NCBI GenBank assembly: GCA_002362105.1
Contig: DETD01000026.1
Coordinates: 20,826-84,825, forward strand
Source: Bacteroidales bacterium UBA3297
GTDB lineage: Bacteria > Bacteroidota > Bacteroidia > Bacteroidales > Paludibacteraceae
Direction: 5' to 3'
DNA: 64,000 nucleotides
The position numbers and the translations under genes were made by a program. Below are positions 15,557 to 25,200 of the stretch, piece after piece; position 1 is the first letter of the stretch, and the number at the start of each line of letters is the position of its first letter. The notes below the pieces were generated by a model. It was not told the origin of the DNA. It ran no database searches and saw only the letters and a program-made list of their open reading frames with translations.

Positions 15557-17116
15557 ATGAAACACGTAAAGCTTTTAAAGCTGGCGGCATTACTGCTTGT
15601 GGTGGGTGCGACTCTCCCATCTTGCGGTAAGAAGTCTTTGAAAGACTCCCAAGCCTCTAATGTTACAGGTTGGAAGTATAATGACAAGGAAAACGGCGGT
15701 TTCCAGGTTGTAACTGGTTATGAACAGGACACTCCTCCGGGCATGACTTTCATCCAGGGTGGTACCTTTACAATGGGCCGCGTTATTGAAGATGTAATTG
15801 GTGACTGGAACAATATTCCACGTCGTGTAACTGTTGCATCTTTCTATATGGACCAATACGAAATCAGCAACGTTAACTGGCGTGAATACTTGCACTGGAT
15901 GGGTCAGGTGTTCCACAATACTCCAGAATTGATTGAAAAATGTTTGCCTGATACATTGGTATGGCGTGAAGAAATGGCTTACAACGAGCCTTATTTGGAT
16001 TACTACTTCTCTCACGTCGCTTACAACTATTATCCAGTTGTAGGTATTAGCTGGGAACAGGCATGTGACTACTGCTTGTGGCGTAGCGACCGTGTGAACG
16101 AAAAACGTATGGTTGATGCTGGTGTAATCCAGTATCCTGACTTCCAGGCTTTGAAGGGCAATACCGATTCTGACGATATCAGAAACAACCAGGTGTTCAA
16201 TACCGACAAGTATATTGCTAAGCCTGACTACAAGCCAACTGAAGGTAAGAAGGGTATGAAGGACGTATACGGAAATGCTCGTAAGACTAACATGTCTGAC
16301 GGTATCCTCCTTCCTAAGTTCCGTCTCCCAACCGAAGCTGAATGGGAATATGCAGCATATGGTACCAAGTCTGTTGAAGGCGAAGAAAACTACGAGGAAA
16401 AGAAGATTTATCCTTGGTATGGTCACCAGATGCGTAACCCTGATAAGAAGTATCGTGGTGAAATGAACGCCAACTTCGTCCGTGGACGAGGCGATATGAT
16501 GGGTATGGGTGGTAAGTTGAACGATAAGGCCACCATTACTGCTCCAGTTGACGCTTTCTTCCCTAACGAGTTCGGTCTTTACAATATGGCCGGTAACGTT
16601 AACGAATGGTGTTTGGACGTTTATCGTCCTCTTACCAGCGACGATGAACAGGAATACAACCCATTCCGTGGTAACGTATACACTGTAATGAAGACTGAGG
16701 AAGGTACTATCGACGGTTCTGAAGGTACTGTTAAACTCCCTGTTATCGATGAATACGGTCGTGTGACTTTCGCTATCGATGCTGACTCTACAACTTCTCA
16801 GGCTGTTATCGCTAAACTCGATGTTCGTAACTTCAAGGATGGTGATGCTGGAAGTAGCTTGAACAGCTGGAAGGATACTGAACTTTCTCCAGATGCTACT
16901 ACTAAGAAGATGTACGATCCTGATACTGACGCTGAGTCAATGCTTACTACTAAGATCTCTAACACCGTTCGTGTCTACAAGGGTGGAGGTTGGAAAGATC
17001 GTGCTTATTGGTTGAACCCAGGACAGCGCCGTTATCTTGAGCAGACTGAAAAACGTAGCGATATCGGTTTCCGTTGCGCAATGAGTAAGGTAGGTCCTGA
17101 AGATGATGACAGATAA
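15557..17116 (+). CDS. gldJ: GldJ-like SUMF1-domain lipoprotein (gliding/T9SS)
   Basis: A 519-residue lipoprotein with signal peptide and Cys23 (LPSC followed by GKK). The body is a formylglycine-generating-enzyme (SUMF1) fold: MTFIQGGTFTMG near 63-75, FYMDQYEISNVNWREYLHWM, RLPTEAEWEYAA, GLYNMAGNVNEWCLDVYRP and a closing GGGWKDRAYWLNPGQRR with DIGFRCAM. GldJ and GldK/PorK share this fold and work in gliding and type IX secretion. Without gldL/M/N next to it, and with murF following, GldJ is the better match. It fits the T9SS-type cargo at 26-39 kb. Codon choice is strongly biased (cgt, aac, gaa), which suggests high expression. The catalytic cysteines of true FGE are not needed in this group. 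Confidence 0.75.
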   Translation: MKHVKLLKLAALLLVVGATLPSCGKKSLKDSQASNVTGWKYNDKENGGFQVVTGYEQDTPPGMTFIQGGTFTMGRVIEDVIGDWNNIPRRVTVASFYMDQYEISNVNWREYLHWMGQVFHNTPELIEKCLPDTLVWREEMAYNEPYLDYYFSHVAYNYYPVVGISWEQACDYCLWRSDRVNEKRMVDAGVIQYPDFQALKGNTDSDDIRNNQVFNTDKYIAKPDYKPTEGKKGMKDVYGNARKTNMSDGILLPKFRLPTEAEWEYAAYGTKSVEGEENYEEKKIYPWYGHQMRNPDKKYRGEMNANFVRGRGDMMGMGGKLNDKATITAPVDAFFPNEFGLYNMAGNVNEWCLDVYRPLTSDDEQEYNPFRGNVYTVMKTEEGTIDGSEGTVKLPVIDEYGRVTFAIDADSTTSQAVIAKLDVRNFKDGDAGSSLNSWKDTELSPDATTKKMYDPDTDAESMLTTKISNTVRVYKGGGWKDRAYWLNPGQRRYLEQTEKRSDIGFRCAMSKVGPEDDDR

Positions 17117-17141
17117 TTGTAGCTACTCATAATAGTGATAG

Positions 17142-17172
17142 ACCCCCAGTTTTATAATTGGGGGTTTTTTAT
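17142..17172 (+). terminator. Terminator after the gldJ-like gene
   Basis: ACCCCCA (17142-17148) pairs with TGGGGGT (17159-17165), followed by a T-run. Confidence 0.9.
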
Positions 17173-17241
17173 TTAATTAGGAGTTTGCGTCGTCTGACTT
17201 TTTTTTGATGCACTCCTGGCTTTTTCTTTACTGGTTTTAGA

Positions 17242-18522
17242 ATGAAATTAAATACAGAAGAGGTCTACAAATTGTTTTTGCAGTGTACCTCTGTTACAAC
17301 CGATTCTCGCAATTGCCCCGCTAATTCGCTTTTTGTTGCTCTAAAGGGGGCTTCGTTCAATGGTAATGCTTTTGCTGCAAATGCTGTTGCCGCAGGTTCT
17401 AAATTCGCTATTGTCGATGAAGCGGAATATGCCGACGGCAAAAGTATCTTTTTGGTCGACGACTGCCTGCTTATGCTCCAGTCGCTTGCTCGTTTGCACC
17501 GTGAAACCTTGGGTACTACGGTAATTGGTATTACGGGTACCAATGGTAAAACGACGACAAAGGAGTTGGTTGCTTCGGTTCTACAAAAAAAATACAACCT
17601 GCTCTACACCCAGGGTAACTTAAACAACCAGATTGGTGTGCCACTGACGGTGCTCCGACTGACGAAGGAACATGAACTCGCGGTTGTTGAAATGGGTGCC
17701 AGCCATCCTGGCGATATTGAAGAGCTGGTGGCGATCGCAGAACCAAATTTCGGTTTGATTACCAATGTCGGTCATGCCCATATTCTTGGATTCGGTTCGT
17801 TTGAGGGAGTGGTCAAAACCAAGGGGGAACTCTATGACTTTATCCGTAAAAATGGAGGCAAGATTTTCCGCAATGCCGACAACTCAATCTTGGCGTCTAT
17901 ATCGCAAGGCTTAGATGCGGTTCTTTATGGGGTCTCTGAATCCAACTATGTTCATGCGCACTCTTTGGGTGCGTCTCCTTTCTTGAAAGTGGAGTGGAAT
18001 GGGACTGCTATTCAAACCCATTTGATCGGAGACTATAACTTCGAAAATGTGATGGCGGCTATTGCTGTTGGTTCTTATTTCGGCGTACCGTCGGCTGATA
18101 TTGTTGCTGCACTCGAAGCCTACCAACCTAGCAACAACCGTTCCCAGTTTAAAGATACGGGTAAAAATCACCTTATAATTGATGCCTATAACGCGAACCC
18201 TACCAGTATGGCGGCCGCCCTTAACAATTTTGCAGCTATGGATGTCCCTTCAAAAATGCTGGTTTTAGGCGATATGAAGGAATTGGGTGGTGATAGCGAA
18301 ATGGAACACGACAAAGTTGTTGATTGGCTGAAAAAACACGACTTTAAGTCTGTTTGCCTGGTGGGCGACTGCTTCAAGCTGGCCGCTAAGGGAAACTTCA
18401 ACTGCTTCGCTAATGTAGATGAACTCAACGAATGGCTGAAGGCTAACCCTGTTTCTGACGCAAATATCCTTATTAAGGGCTCTAACAGTACTAAACTGAT
18501 AAAGGCTGTCGATTTTCTCTAA
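17242..18522 (+). CDS. murF: UDP-N-acetylmuramoyl-tripeptide:D-alanyl-D-alanine ligase
   Basis: Adds D-Ala-D-Ala to UDP-MurNAc-tripeptide, the last cytosolic step of the peptidoglycan precursor. The 426-residue protein has the N-terminal UDP-binding domain (TTDSRN, LFVALKG), the ATP loop GITGTNGKTTTKE (GTNGKTT at 99-105), GNLNNQIGVPLTVL, EMGASHPGDI, TNVGHAHILGFGS and the C-terminal DAYNANPTSM with LGDMKELG. The short length is typical of Bacteroidota MurF. It follows the gldJ-like gene, separated by a terminator, and is 14 nt ahead of the next gene. Confidence 0.97.
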   Translation: MKLNTEEVYKLFLQCTSVTTDSRNCPANSLFVALKGASFNGNAFAANAVAAGSKFAIVDEAEYADGKSIFLVDDCLLMLQSLARLHRETLGTTVIGITGTNGKTTTKELVASVLQKKYNLLYTQGNLNNQIGVPLTVLRLTKEHELAVVEMGASHPGDIEELVAIAEPNFGLITNVGHAHILGFGSFEGVVKTKGELYDFIRKNGGKIFRNADNSILASISQGLDAVLYGVSESNYVHAHSLGASPFLKVEWNGTAIQTHLIGDYNFENVMAAIAVGSYFGVPSADIVAALEAYQPSNNRSQFKDTGKNHLIIDAYNANPTSMAAALNNFAAMDVPSKMLVLGDMKELGGDSEMEHDKVVDWLKKHDFKSVCLVGDCFKLAAKGNFNCFANVDELNEWLKANPVSDANILIKGSNSTKLIKAVDFL

Positions 18523-18536
18523 TGTAGTTTCTGAAT

Positions 18537-18959
18537 ATGATTCCAAAAGAGGTGCTGGTTGTAGCGTTTATTGCCGTTATAGTGTTCTACTATGTCGGTA
18601 AGTATTTCACGGAACGCTCTATGCAAAAAAAGGAAGACTCGTCTTCTTCAACGGAAAAAAATACGGTTTCTCATTCTGCCGAGGATTGTGCCGAGGGGGG
18701 ATGCGGTATGCGTGCTGTTTGTGCTGGTAAGGTCGAACGGCTGGTTGAGTATTTTGAAGATGAAGAGTTGGACCGCTTTAAGGAGCGTGCTGCCGATGGC
18801 TATTCTGCCGATGAAATTGCCGAGTTCCGTGAAGTGCTGGTGACACTGAGGGGCGACGAGGTGGCTCCTTGGCTGAACAGTCTCTGCGCCCGGAATATAA
18901 ACTTGCCGTTGCCGTTACGTCAGGAGGCGATTGCTTTGGTTAATAAAAACAAGAAATAG
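18537..18959 (+). CDS. Small membrane-anchored Cys-containing protein
   Basis: A 140-residue protein with one N-terminal transmembrane helix (about 5-23), a Ser/Glu/Lys-rich linker, a Cys cluster (CAEGGCGMRAVC, about 51-62), and a conserved acidic C-terminal domain (LVEYFEDEELDRFKERAADG, then EFREVLVTLRGDEVAPWLNS). I recall similar uncharacterised Bacteroidales proteins, sometimes labelled phospholipase without good reason; I would not use that name. The clustered cysteines could bind metal. It sits between murF and an LtaS-like enzyme, which suggests an envelope role. Confidence 0.7.
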   Translation: MIPKEVLVVAFIAVIVFYYVGKYFTERSMQKKEDSSSSTEKNTVSHSAEDCAEGGCGMRAVCAGKVERLVEYFEDEELDRFKERAADGYSADEIAEFREVLVTLRGDEVAPWLNSLCARNINLPLPLRQEAIALVNKNKK

Positions 18960-18960
18960 G

Positions 18961-20772
18961 ATGAAATCGCGTCTATTATATTTCGTTGCTTATTATTTCT
19001 TCTGGGTGCTGGCTTTTGTCGTTCAGAAGCCTGTTTTTATGCTTTATCAGTGGGAAACGTCCAAAAGCTACGGATTGGCCGATTGGCTTAGGGTGGTGTG
19101 GAACGGACTTTCGATGGATTTCTCTACTGCTGGTTATCTTTCGGTCCCTGTCTTGTTGCTCCTCCTTGTCTCCTGCTTTACGGGGGGCGGCCGGTGGCTC
19201 AATAAAACTATTCGGGTGTTGGGCGTCGTGCTACTGACTATTGTGGTTATGGGCTTTGTGGCCGATATGTTCCTATATCCGTTTTGGGGATACAGGCTCG
19301 ACGTGACACCGCTGTTTTATATGGAGACGCCGAAGAATGCGGTCGCTAGTGGTACCATGGCACAGAATGTGGCCTGTGTGGCCTGCTTTGTAATCGAGTG
19401 GCTGGCCTATTTCTTTGCCTTCCGTTTCGTACATAAAAAGGCTTACCATATTGACGGACGCTCCTTTTTGTCGGCAGCCCCTTTGTTGTTGCTGACGGGA
19501 GTCTTGTTCGTCGTCATTCGTGGGGGTGTTACGGTGTCGGTTATGAATGCCGGACGTGCCTATTTTAGCAAGGATATGTTCTTGAACCATTCTGCGGTTA
19601 ATCCTATTTGGAACTTTTTTTCCTCTTTCGCCAAAGAAGATAATTTTGCCAGCCAGTATCGTTTTATGGATGATGCCGAGGCACACCGGTTGATGGCGGA
19701 AATGAGCAATCCGGTAACCCTGCCTGCCGACACGTTCGTGCTGAAAAACAAACGGCCTAATATCGTTGTTTTCATTCTAGAGAGTTTCGGCTCTAACATC
19801 TGTGGGGCTGCGGGGGGTGCGAAGGGGCTGACGCCTAACCTCGACCGTATGGCTGCCGAGGGACTTTTCTTCTCGAACTTTTATGCGAACAGTTATCGTA
19901 CCGATAGGGGACTTGTGGCTATACTGAGTGCCTATCCGGGTCAACCTGTGACTTCGCTGATGAAGTATCCGGAAAAGTCTCAGAATGTGCCTACACTGCC
20001 TGGCGTGCTGAAACAGAACGGGTATGACCTCTCGTTCTATTATGGTGGCGACGAAGATTTTACAAATATGCGTTCCTATTTGCTGCACGCGGGCTTTGAA
20101 AAGCGGGTGTGCGACAAGAATTTCTCGAGTGACGAGCTCTCGACCAAGTGGGGCGCTTACGACCATGTTGTGATTAACCGGTTGATTGACGACTTGAAAA
20201 AGCCACAGCAACAACCGTTCTGTAAGGTGTTGTTGACATTGAACAGCCATGAGCCGTTTGATGTGCCTTTCCAGAAATTCGCCGACCCTTATCCGAACTC
20301 TGTCGCTTATACAGATAGCTGTTTGGGTGTTTTTTACGACTTTTTGAAAGCTAGCCCTTGCTGGGACAACACGCTTTTCATCTTGTTGCCTGACCATGCC
20401 AAACCATATCCCGAGACCATGACGAACCAGGAGGTCGCGCGTTACCAGGCTCCGATGATATGGACTGGTGGTGCGGTCAAGGGACCGATGGTGGTTTCGC
20501 AGATGGGGTCGCAAATTGATCTGGCGCGTACTCTTTTGGCACAGTTGGATATCGATGGAAGCGATTTTGTTTTCAGTAAGAATATATTTAGTGAAAAATC
20601 TCCTAAATTTGCTTTCTACGCATATAACGACGGTTTAGGCTTTGTGACCCCTGAAGGCGCTTCTGTTTTCGATTGTGGGGGGAATGTCTCGTTGCGGGAA
20701 GACAATCCGCAGTTGACTGTCAGGGGGAAGGCTTTCCTTCAGTGCCTGATGGATGACTTGGCAAAGCGTTAG
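18961..20772 (+). CDS. LtaS-type membrane sulfatase-fold transferase
   Basis: A 603-residue inner-membrane protein with about five N-terminal transmembrane helices (up to ~residue 190) and a periplasmic alkaline-phosphatase/sulfatase-fold domain. Family motifs are VVFILESFGSN, the nucleophile-type threonine in YRTDRGLVAILSAYP, a FYYGGDEDFTNM segment, TLNSHEPFD and LLPDHAKPYP. Relatives transfer phosphoglycerol or phosphoethanolamine to envelope glycans or lipids; the acceptor here is unknown. The frame opens ten codons earlier inside the previous gene. The ATG at 18961, one base after the preceding stop, gives a proper first membrane helix. Confidence 0.88.
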   Translation: MKSRLLYFVAYYFFWVLAFVVQKPVFMLYQWETSKSYGLADWLRVVWNGLSMDFSTAGYLSVPVLLLLLVSCFTGGGRWLNKTIRVLGVVLLTIVVMGFVADMFLYPFWGYRLDVTPLFYMETPKNAVASGTMAQNVACVACFVIEWLAYFFAFRFVHKKAYHIDGRSFLSAAPLLLLTGVLFVVIRGGVTVSVMNAGRAYFSKDMFLNHSAVNPIWNFFSSFAKEDNFASQYRFMDDAEAHRLMAEMSNPVTLPADTFVLKNKRPNIVVFILESFGSNICGAAGGAKGLTPNLDRMAAEGLFFSNFYANSYRTDRGLVAILSAYPGQPVTSLMKYPEKSQNVPTLPGVLKQNGYDLSFYYGGDEDFTNMRSYLLHAGFEKRVCDKNFSSDELSTKWGAYDHVVINRLIDDLKKPQQQPFCKVLLTLNSHEPFDVPFQKFADPYPNSVAYTDSCLGVFYDFLKASPCWDNTLFILLPDHAKPYPETMTNQEVARYQAPMIWTGGAVKGPMVVSQMGSQIDLARTLLAQLDIDGSDFVFSKNIFSEKSPKFAFYAYNDGLGFVTPEGASVFDCGGNVSLREDNPQLTVRGKAFLQCLMDDLAKR

Positions 20773-20801
20773 AATGATTATTATAAAGAAAGGATTGTAG
20801 A

Positions 20802-21572
20802 ATGTCTATTTTATTCGACCAAATTGCATACGGACCTGTACACAGTCGTCGACTGGGTGTTTCGTTAGGGGTTAACTTGTTGCCTGTTAACCAAAAAATG
20901 TGCTCGTTCGAGTGTATTTATTGTGAGTGCGGTTTTACCAACAAGGTGATGGGCGCAAAACTGCCTACCCGACAGCAGGTGATAGAGGCGCTTACTGTAA
21001 AACTCGACGAAATGAAGGCGCAGGGGCTGAAACCCGATGTCTTCACTTTCGCTGGAAATGGTGAACCGACCCTTCATCCCGATTTTGCTGGAATCATCGA
21101 CGATACCATTGAGGTTCGCAGCCGTTTGTTCCCTAATGCGAAAATCAGTGTCCTCTCTAATGCGACCATGATTGGCCGTGACGAGGTCTTCCAGGCATTG
21201 AGTAAGGTCGATAACAATATCTTGAAATTAGACTCAGGCATCACCGAAACGGCCCGGCTTATCGACTTGCCCAACTCTCCGGCATACAGCGTTGAGAAGC
21301 AGATTGAGTTGATGAAGCGCTTTGAGGGAAACCTGATTATACAGACTATTTTCCTCCGTGGTATGTACAACGGACGGGTGGTCGATAATACGACTCCTGA
21401 AGAAATTGCCGCATGGACAGAGGCAATCCGTCAAATCCGTCCTAAGCAGGTTATGGTGTATCAGGTCGACCGGGAAACTCCGGTGCCTGGCTTGGAGAAA
21501 CTGACTAACGAAGAACTGGCCCGGTTGTCGCAACCGGTCAGCGATTTGGGAATTCCTGTGTTGGTCGCTTAA
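20802..21572 (+). CDS. Radical SAM protein
   Basis: A 256-residue cytosolic radical S-adenosylmethionine enzyme. The cluster-binding motif is C34-x3-C38-x2-C41 in MCSFECIYCECG. It is followed by a FTFAGNGEPTLHPDF segment, which binds SAM in this fold, and by LDSGITETARL and QTIFLRGMYNGR. It resembles the small COG0731-like family whose reaction is mostly unassigned. There is no adjacent peptide or carrier protein that would point to peptide maturation. It is 29 nt after the LtaS-like gene and 14 nt before the outer-membrane protein gene. Confidence 0.88.
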   Translation: MSILFDQIAYGPVHSRRLGVSLGVNLLPVNQKMCSFECIYCECGFTNKVMGAKLPTRQQVIEALTVKLDEMKAQGLKPDVFTFAGNGEPTLHPDFAGIIDDTIEVRSRLFPNAKISVLSNATMIGRDEVFQALSKVDNNILKLDSGITETARLIDLPNSPAYSVEKQIELMKRFEGNLIIQTIFLRGMYNGRVVDNTTPEEIAAWTEAIRQIRPKQVMVYQVDRETPVPGLEKLTNEELARLSQPVSDLGIPVLVA

Positions 21573-21586
21573 TTTTTTATTCGTTT

Positions 21587-22234
21587 ATGGTGCAAAGACT
21601 AATCTGTACTTTTTCTTTATTGCTGGCTTTGGTTTGCCCTGCATTTTCTCAGTTTGAAATTGGTGCGAACTTGGGCGCTAGTGTCTCCGTTTCTAATTTG
21701 GACCCGTTGGGCCGCGATGTCTCTCCTTTGTCGGGTATCTACCCCGAACTTAGGGCGGGCTACTTGTTCAACGACTGGCTGTCGGCCAATTTGGGCGTAG
21801 GTTTTGCTCAGCGTGGCTTTAAAGAACAGCCCGAAGGCGAAGCCGCACGTAAGGTCCGCCTCCGTTATTTCCAAGTACCTGTATATGCGGGTGCGCGCTA
21901 TCCGCTTTGCAATAAGGTCAGTGTGGCTGCCTCTTTGGGTTTGCAGCTCAACTTCTTCAATTCTTCCGATGCCCCGGCTCCGTTTAACATCGATTATCAG
22001 GAAATGCACAATCCTGTTGCTTTCCTTTGTGGTGCCGAATGTGGTTACGACCTGTTTAAGGATGTGCGTTTGAACCTCCAATACCGCTATACGGCCGATT
22101 TTGTTTATGCCGACCGTTATGAGTCGCTGGGCCGCCTAAGTGCGAACTGGATTATGCTCGGTGTTACGTACACGCTTCGTCCTAAAACAGCAGAGGTTCA
22201 TCCTATCGAGGGGGCGCTTTCTTCTATATGGTAA
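21587..22234 (+). CDS. Outer-membrane beta-barrel protein (PorT-like fold)
   Basis: A 215-residue protein with a signal peptide (cleavage after LVCPAFS), then alternating hydrophobic/polar strands with turns typical of an eight-stranded barrel: IGANLGASVSVS, PELRAGYLFNDWLSANLGVG, YFQVPVYAGARYPL and a C-terminal WIMLGVTYTLRP. This fits the outer-membrane protein beta-barrel domain of Bacteroidota. It precedes the first hybrid regulator by 20 nt and may be cotranscribed with it, so a role in sensing or uptake of glucan fragments is possible but unproven. Confidence 0.8.
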   Translation: MVQRLICTFSLLLALVCPAFSQFEIGANLGASVSVSNLDPLGRDVSPLSGIYPELRAGYLFNDWLSANLGVGFAQRGFKEQPEGEAARKVRLRYFQVPVYAGARYPLCNKVSVAASLGLQLNFFNSSDAPAPFNIDYQEMHNPVAFLCGAECGYDLFKDVRLNLQYRYTADFVYADRYESLGRLSANWIMLGVTYTLRPKTAEVHPIEGALSSIW

Positions 22235-22254
22235 TTCTTTAAACTGCTTGGTTT

Positions 22255-25200
22255 ATGCATAGGTTCGTCGCTTTTCTTTGTTGTTGGGTGCTGGTTTTGC
22301 TGGCGCCGGCGCAGGGCTATGCGGTGAAACGGCTGCATTTTACCAACTACCGGACGAGTAACGGACTAAGCAGTAACTATATAGTCGATATGGCCGTCGA
22401 TGCGCACGGCTTCTTGTGGCTGGCAACCGATTGCGGTGTCAACCGCTTCGATGGTGCCGCCTTCCGGTCTTATCGGACCGACAACTATCCGTCGCTACTC
22501 GAGAACGATGCCCTGCAGGTTTGCCCTGTCAGTGATGGTGGGGTGCTGGTGTCGGGCTATAACGGTTTCCTGCAACGGTACGATTATGCTACCGACCGTT
22601 TTGAGTCGGTTTTCCCCCGTAGTTTTACGCAAACGGTGGGCAATTTATACTACGACTCCCTCAACGATGACTATTTCGCCTTGACTACGGGCGGCATTTA
22701 TAGGAAAAAGCATGGAGCTGATGGTTTTTCAAAAGACTTCCTGCCTTCTGTTTCCGACAGGCCGACCGTTCAGCGCATACTTAACGATGGGCACGGCCAT
22801 TATTGGCTGGCAGAGTCGGATTCTGTTTCTGTTTTTTCGGCTGATGGACGGCTAGTGCTTGTCCTTCGCCCGTCTTCCTCCCATATTCAGACGTTTACCC
22901 CCCAACTGATGTCGCTGTCTGATGGACGGCTGATGGTCAGTTACCAGACGAACAAGGTCGATTTTTTTTCTTTCTCCAGCAAGGGTGATATTGTTCACGA
23001 ACGGAGTGTTACCCTGCCTTTCTTGAATTTGACCTGTGTGCAGGTGACGACCGATGGGGCCTATTGGTTCGCTTCCGATGGCGACGGCTTGTGGTATAGT
23101 CCTTCCGAACCAGTTGCGGGTGCCGATTTGCAAAAGGTGCTGCCTTATGGCTCGAATGGCGACGAAATTAGAAAGGTTTACTCGTTGTTGGCCGATAGCT
23201 TGGGCAATTTGTGGGTGGCAACCCAAAATGCCGGTCTATGGCGCTATTCGGCTAAAGATTTAAGGGCTTCGTTCATGTCTTCCGATCTGGGTATCCCACG
23301 GGGTGTGGGTACAGGTTTCTGTGAACTTCCTTCCAAATGTATGATGATGGCCTGCGACGGTTCGGGGCTGTATGAGTTTTCGGAGAATGCTGGACTCCTG
23401 CAGGCCTATTCGGAAACAGACGGCTTGAAGAACCGAAACTTGATTTCACTTATGTGCGATTCTCGGGGACAGGTCTGGGCTTCGACTTGGGGCGCAGGGC
23501 TTTACCTCGGTAACAGCCAGGGGGGGCGGTATGCCTTCAAACCAGTCGACTTCACAGGACTAGACAATCCGCAAACTACCATTACCAACTGTCTGGAACT
23601 TGACAATGGCGATGTGTGGGCTTGCTCTGGTGGCGATGGCGTCTATATACGTCACGACGGAAAATGGAGCAGAACGCTGTTGCGTTACCCTTGGAATAAA
23701 GATGCTATTGAACGCTGGCCGGTATTCTCGATAGAGGTGAACGATAGGGAACACTGGGTTCAAACCTCTTGCTGTATGTGGAACGATAGGGGCGGCGGTA
23801 TGCTGAAACCCTATAATATAGAAAAATTTATGGGGCCCGAACGCTACATCATTAACGATGCGGTCTATGTGCCGGGTTGTGGCGTTGTGCTGGCCACGCA
23901 AAAGGGGCTGCTGGTCGCAAAAAGCGATACGTTCTCCTTCTCGAAGGTCGACTGCTGTCCTGAAGTGGATATCCATTCTATTGTTTTGGACCAGAAAGGA
24001 CGGCTATGGGCAACTTTGCCCGATGGTGTATGGTGTTTCAACCTCCAGCAACGCACTTCTTTCCGCTACCCGAAAGATTTTGGGGCGTATGGGCGGAACT
24101 ACTTCGTGAAACATTCTAAATTCTGCAATAGCCAGAACTTTGTTTATTTCGGCACCAAAGACGGCTTTTTCTGCTTTAACGGCGACAGTCTGCCAACTGT
24201 TCGGGAAAACTCCGATTTTTGTCTGAACCGTATTGAAGTCGATGGGGAGCAGATTGATTTTGGAACTCTGTTTGTCGGACAGTCGACGGCTGAGCGAGAA
24301 GTTGAACTGCCTTACGGACACAGTTCGCTGGCCGTGTGTGTCGATATGGCCGATTTCTCCCAACAGCGTGCGGTGCTGGTGTACCGTTTGGGAGACGCCG
24401 ACTGGCAGTCGGTTAATACCGACCAACGTATCGCTTTCAACTACCTTCCGTCGGGAAACTACCTGCTTGAAGTTAAATTGTTGGGTACGCCAGACAGCAG
24501 TGCTATAAAACTGAAAGTGGTGGTCCTCGGACCTTGGTGGCAGTCTCTTTGGTTCAAGGCGTTGTGTGTACTTTTGATTGTTTTGCTGATTGGCTACAAA
24601 ATATACCGTATGCAGCGCGACAGGCGTGCATTGCGCGATATGGTGGATGAACGCACACGGGAACTGAAAATACAAAAAGACCTCGTGGAACAGCGTAACC
24701 AGGAACTGAATGTGGCCTTGTCGACTAAAGACCGGCTGATGACGGTCGTCGCCCACGATTTGAAGAACCCTGTGTTTGCCATAGTCGGGGCTCTTGAAGG
24801 CTTACGCCGCAGAAACCACCAGCTGACAGAGGAGGAACGTGCCTCTTCGCTCGACAGTATGATTGACCGTACTAGAACTTTGCAGAACGAACTGGGCAAA
24901 CTGCTCGTCTGGGCGACTTCAAAACAAGACGAGGTGACTTTCCGGCCTTCGAATGCCGACTTGGCTGAAATTATTGGAAGTGATGTGGAACTGCTGAAAA
25001 TCCAGGCTGAAGAGAAGGGTGTGGCGTTGCACTGCTCGGTTGATGTGCCGAACTATGTGTACGTCGATTCCCGTATGGTAGCCACGGCTATACGGAATGT
25101 TTTGGGAAACAGCCTGAAATTTACGCCTCCGGGTTGTGCTGTGCGTGTCCGTGCCTGGCAGGAAGGGGCTTCGGCTTTCGTTGAAGTTGTGGACGAGGGC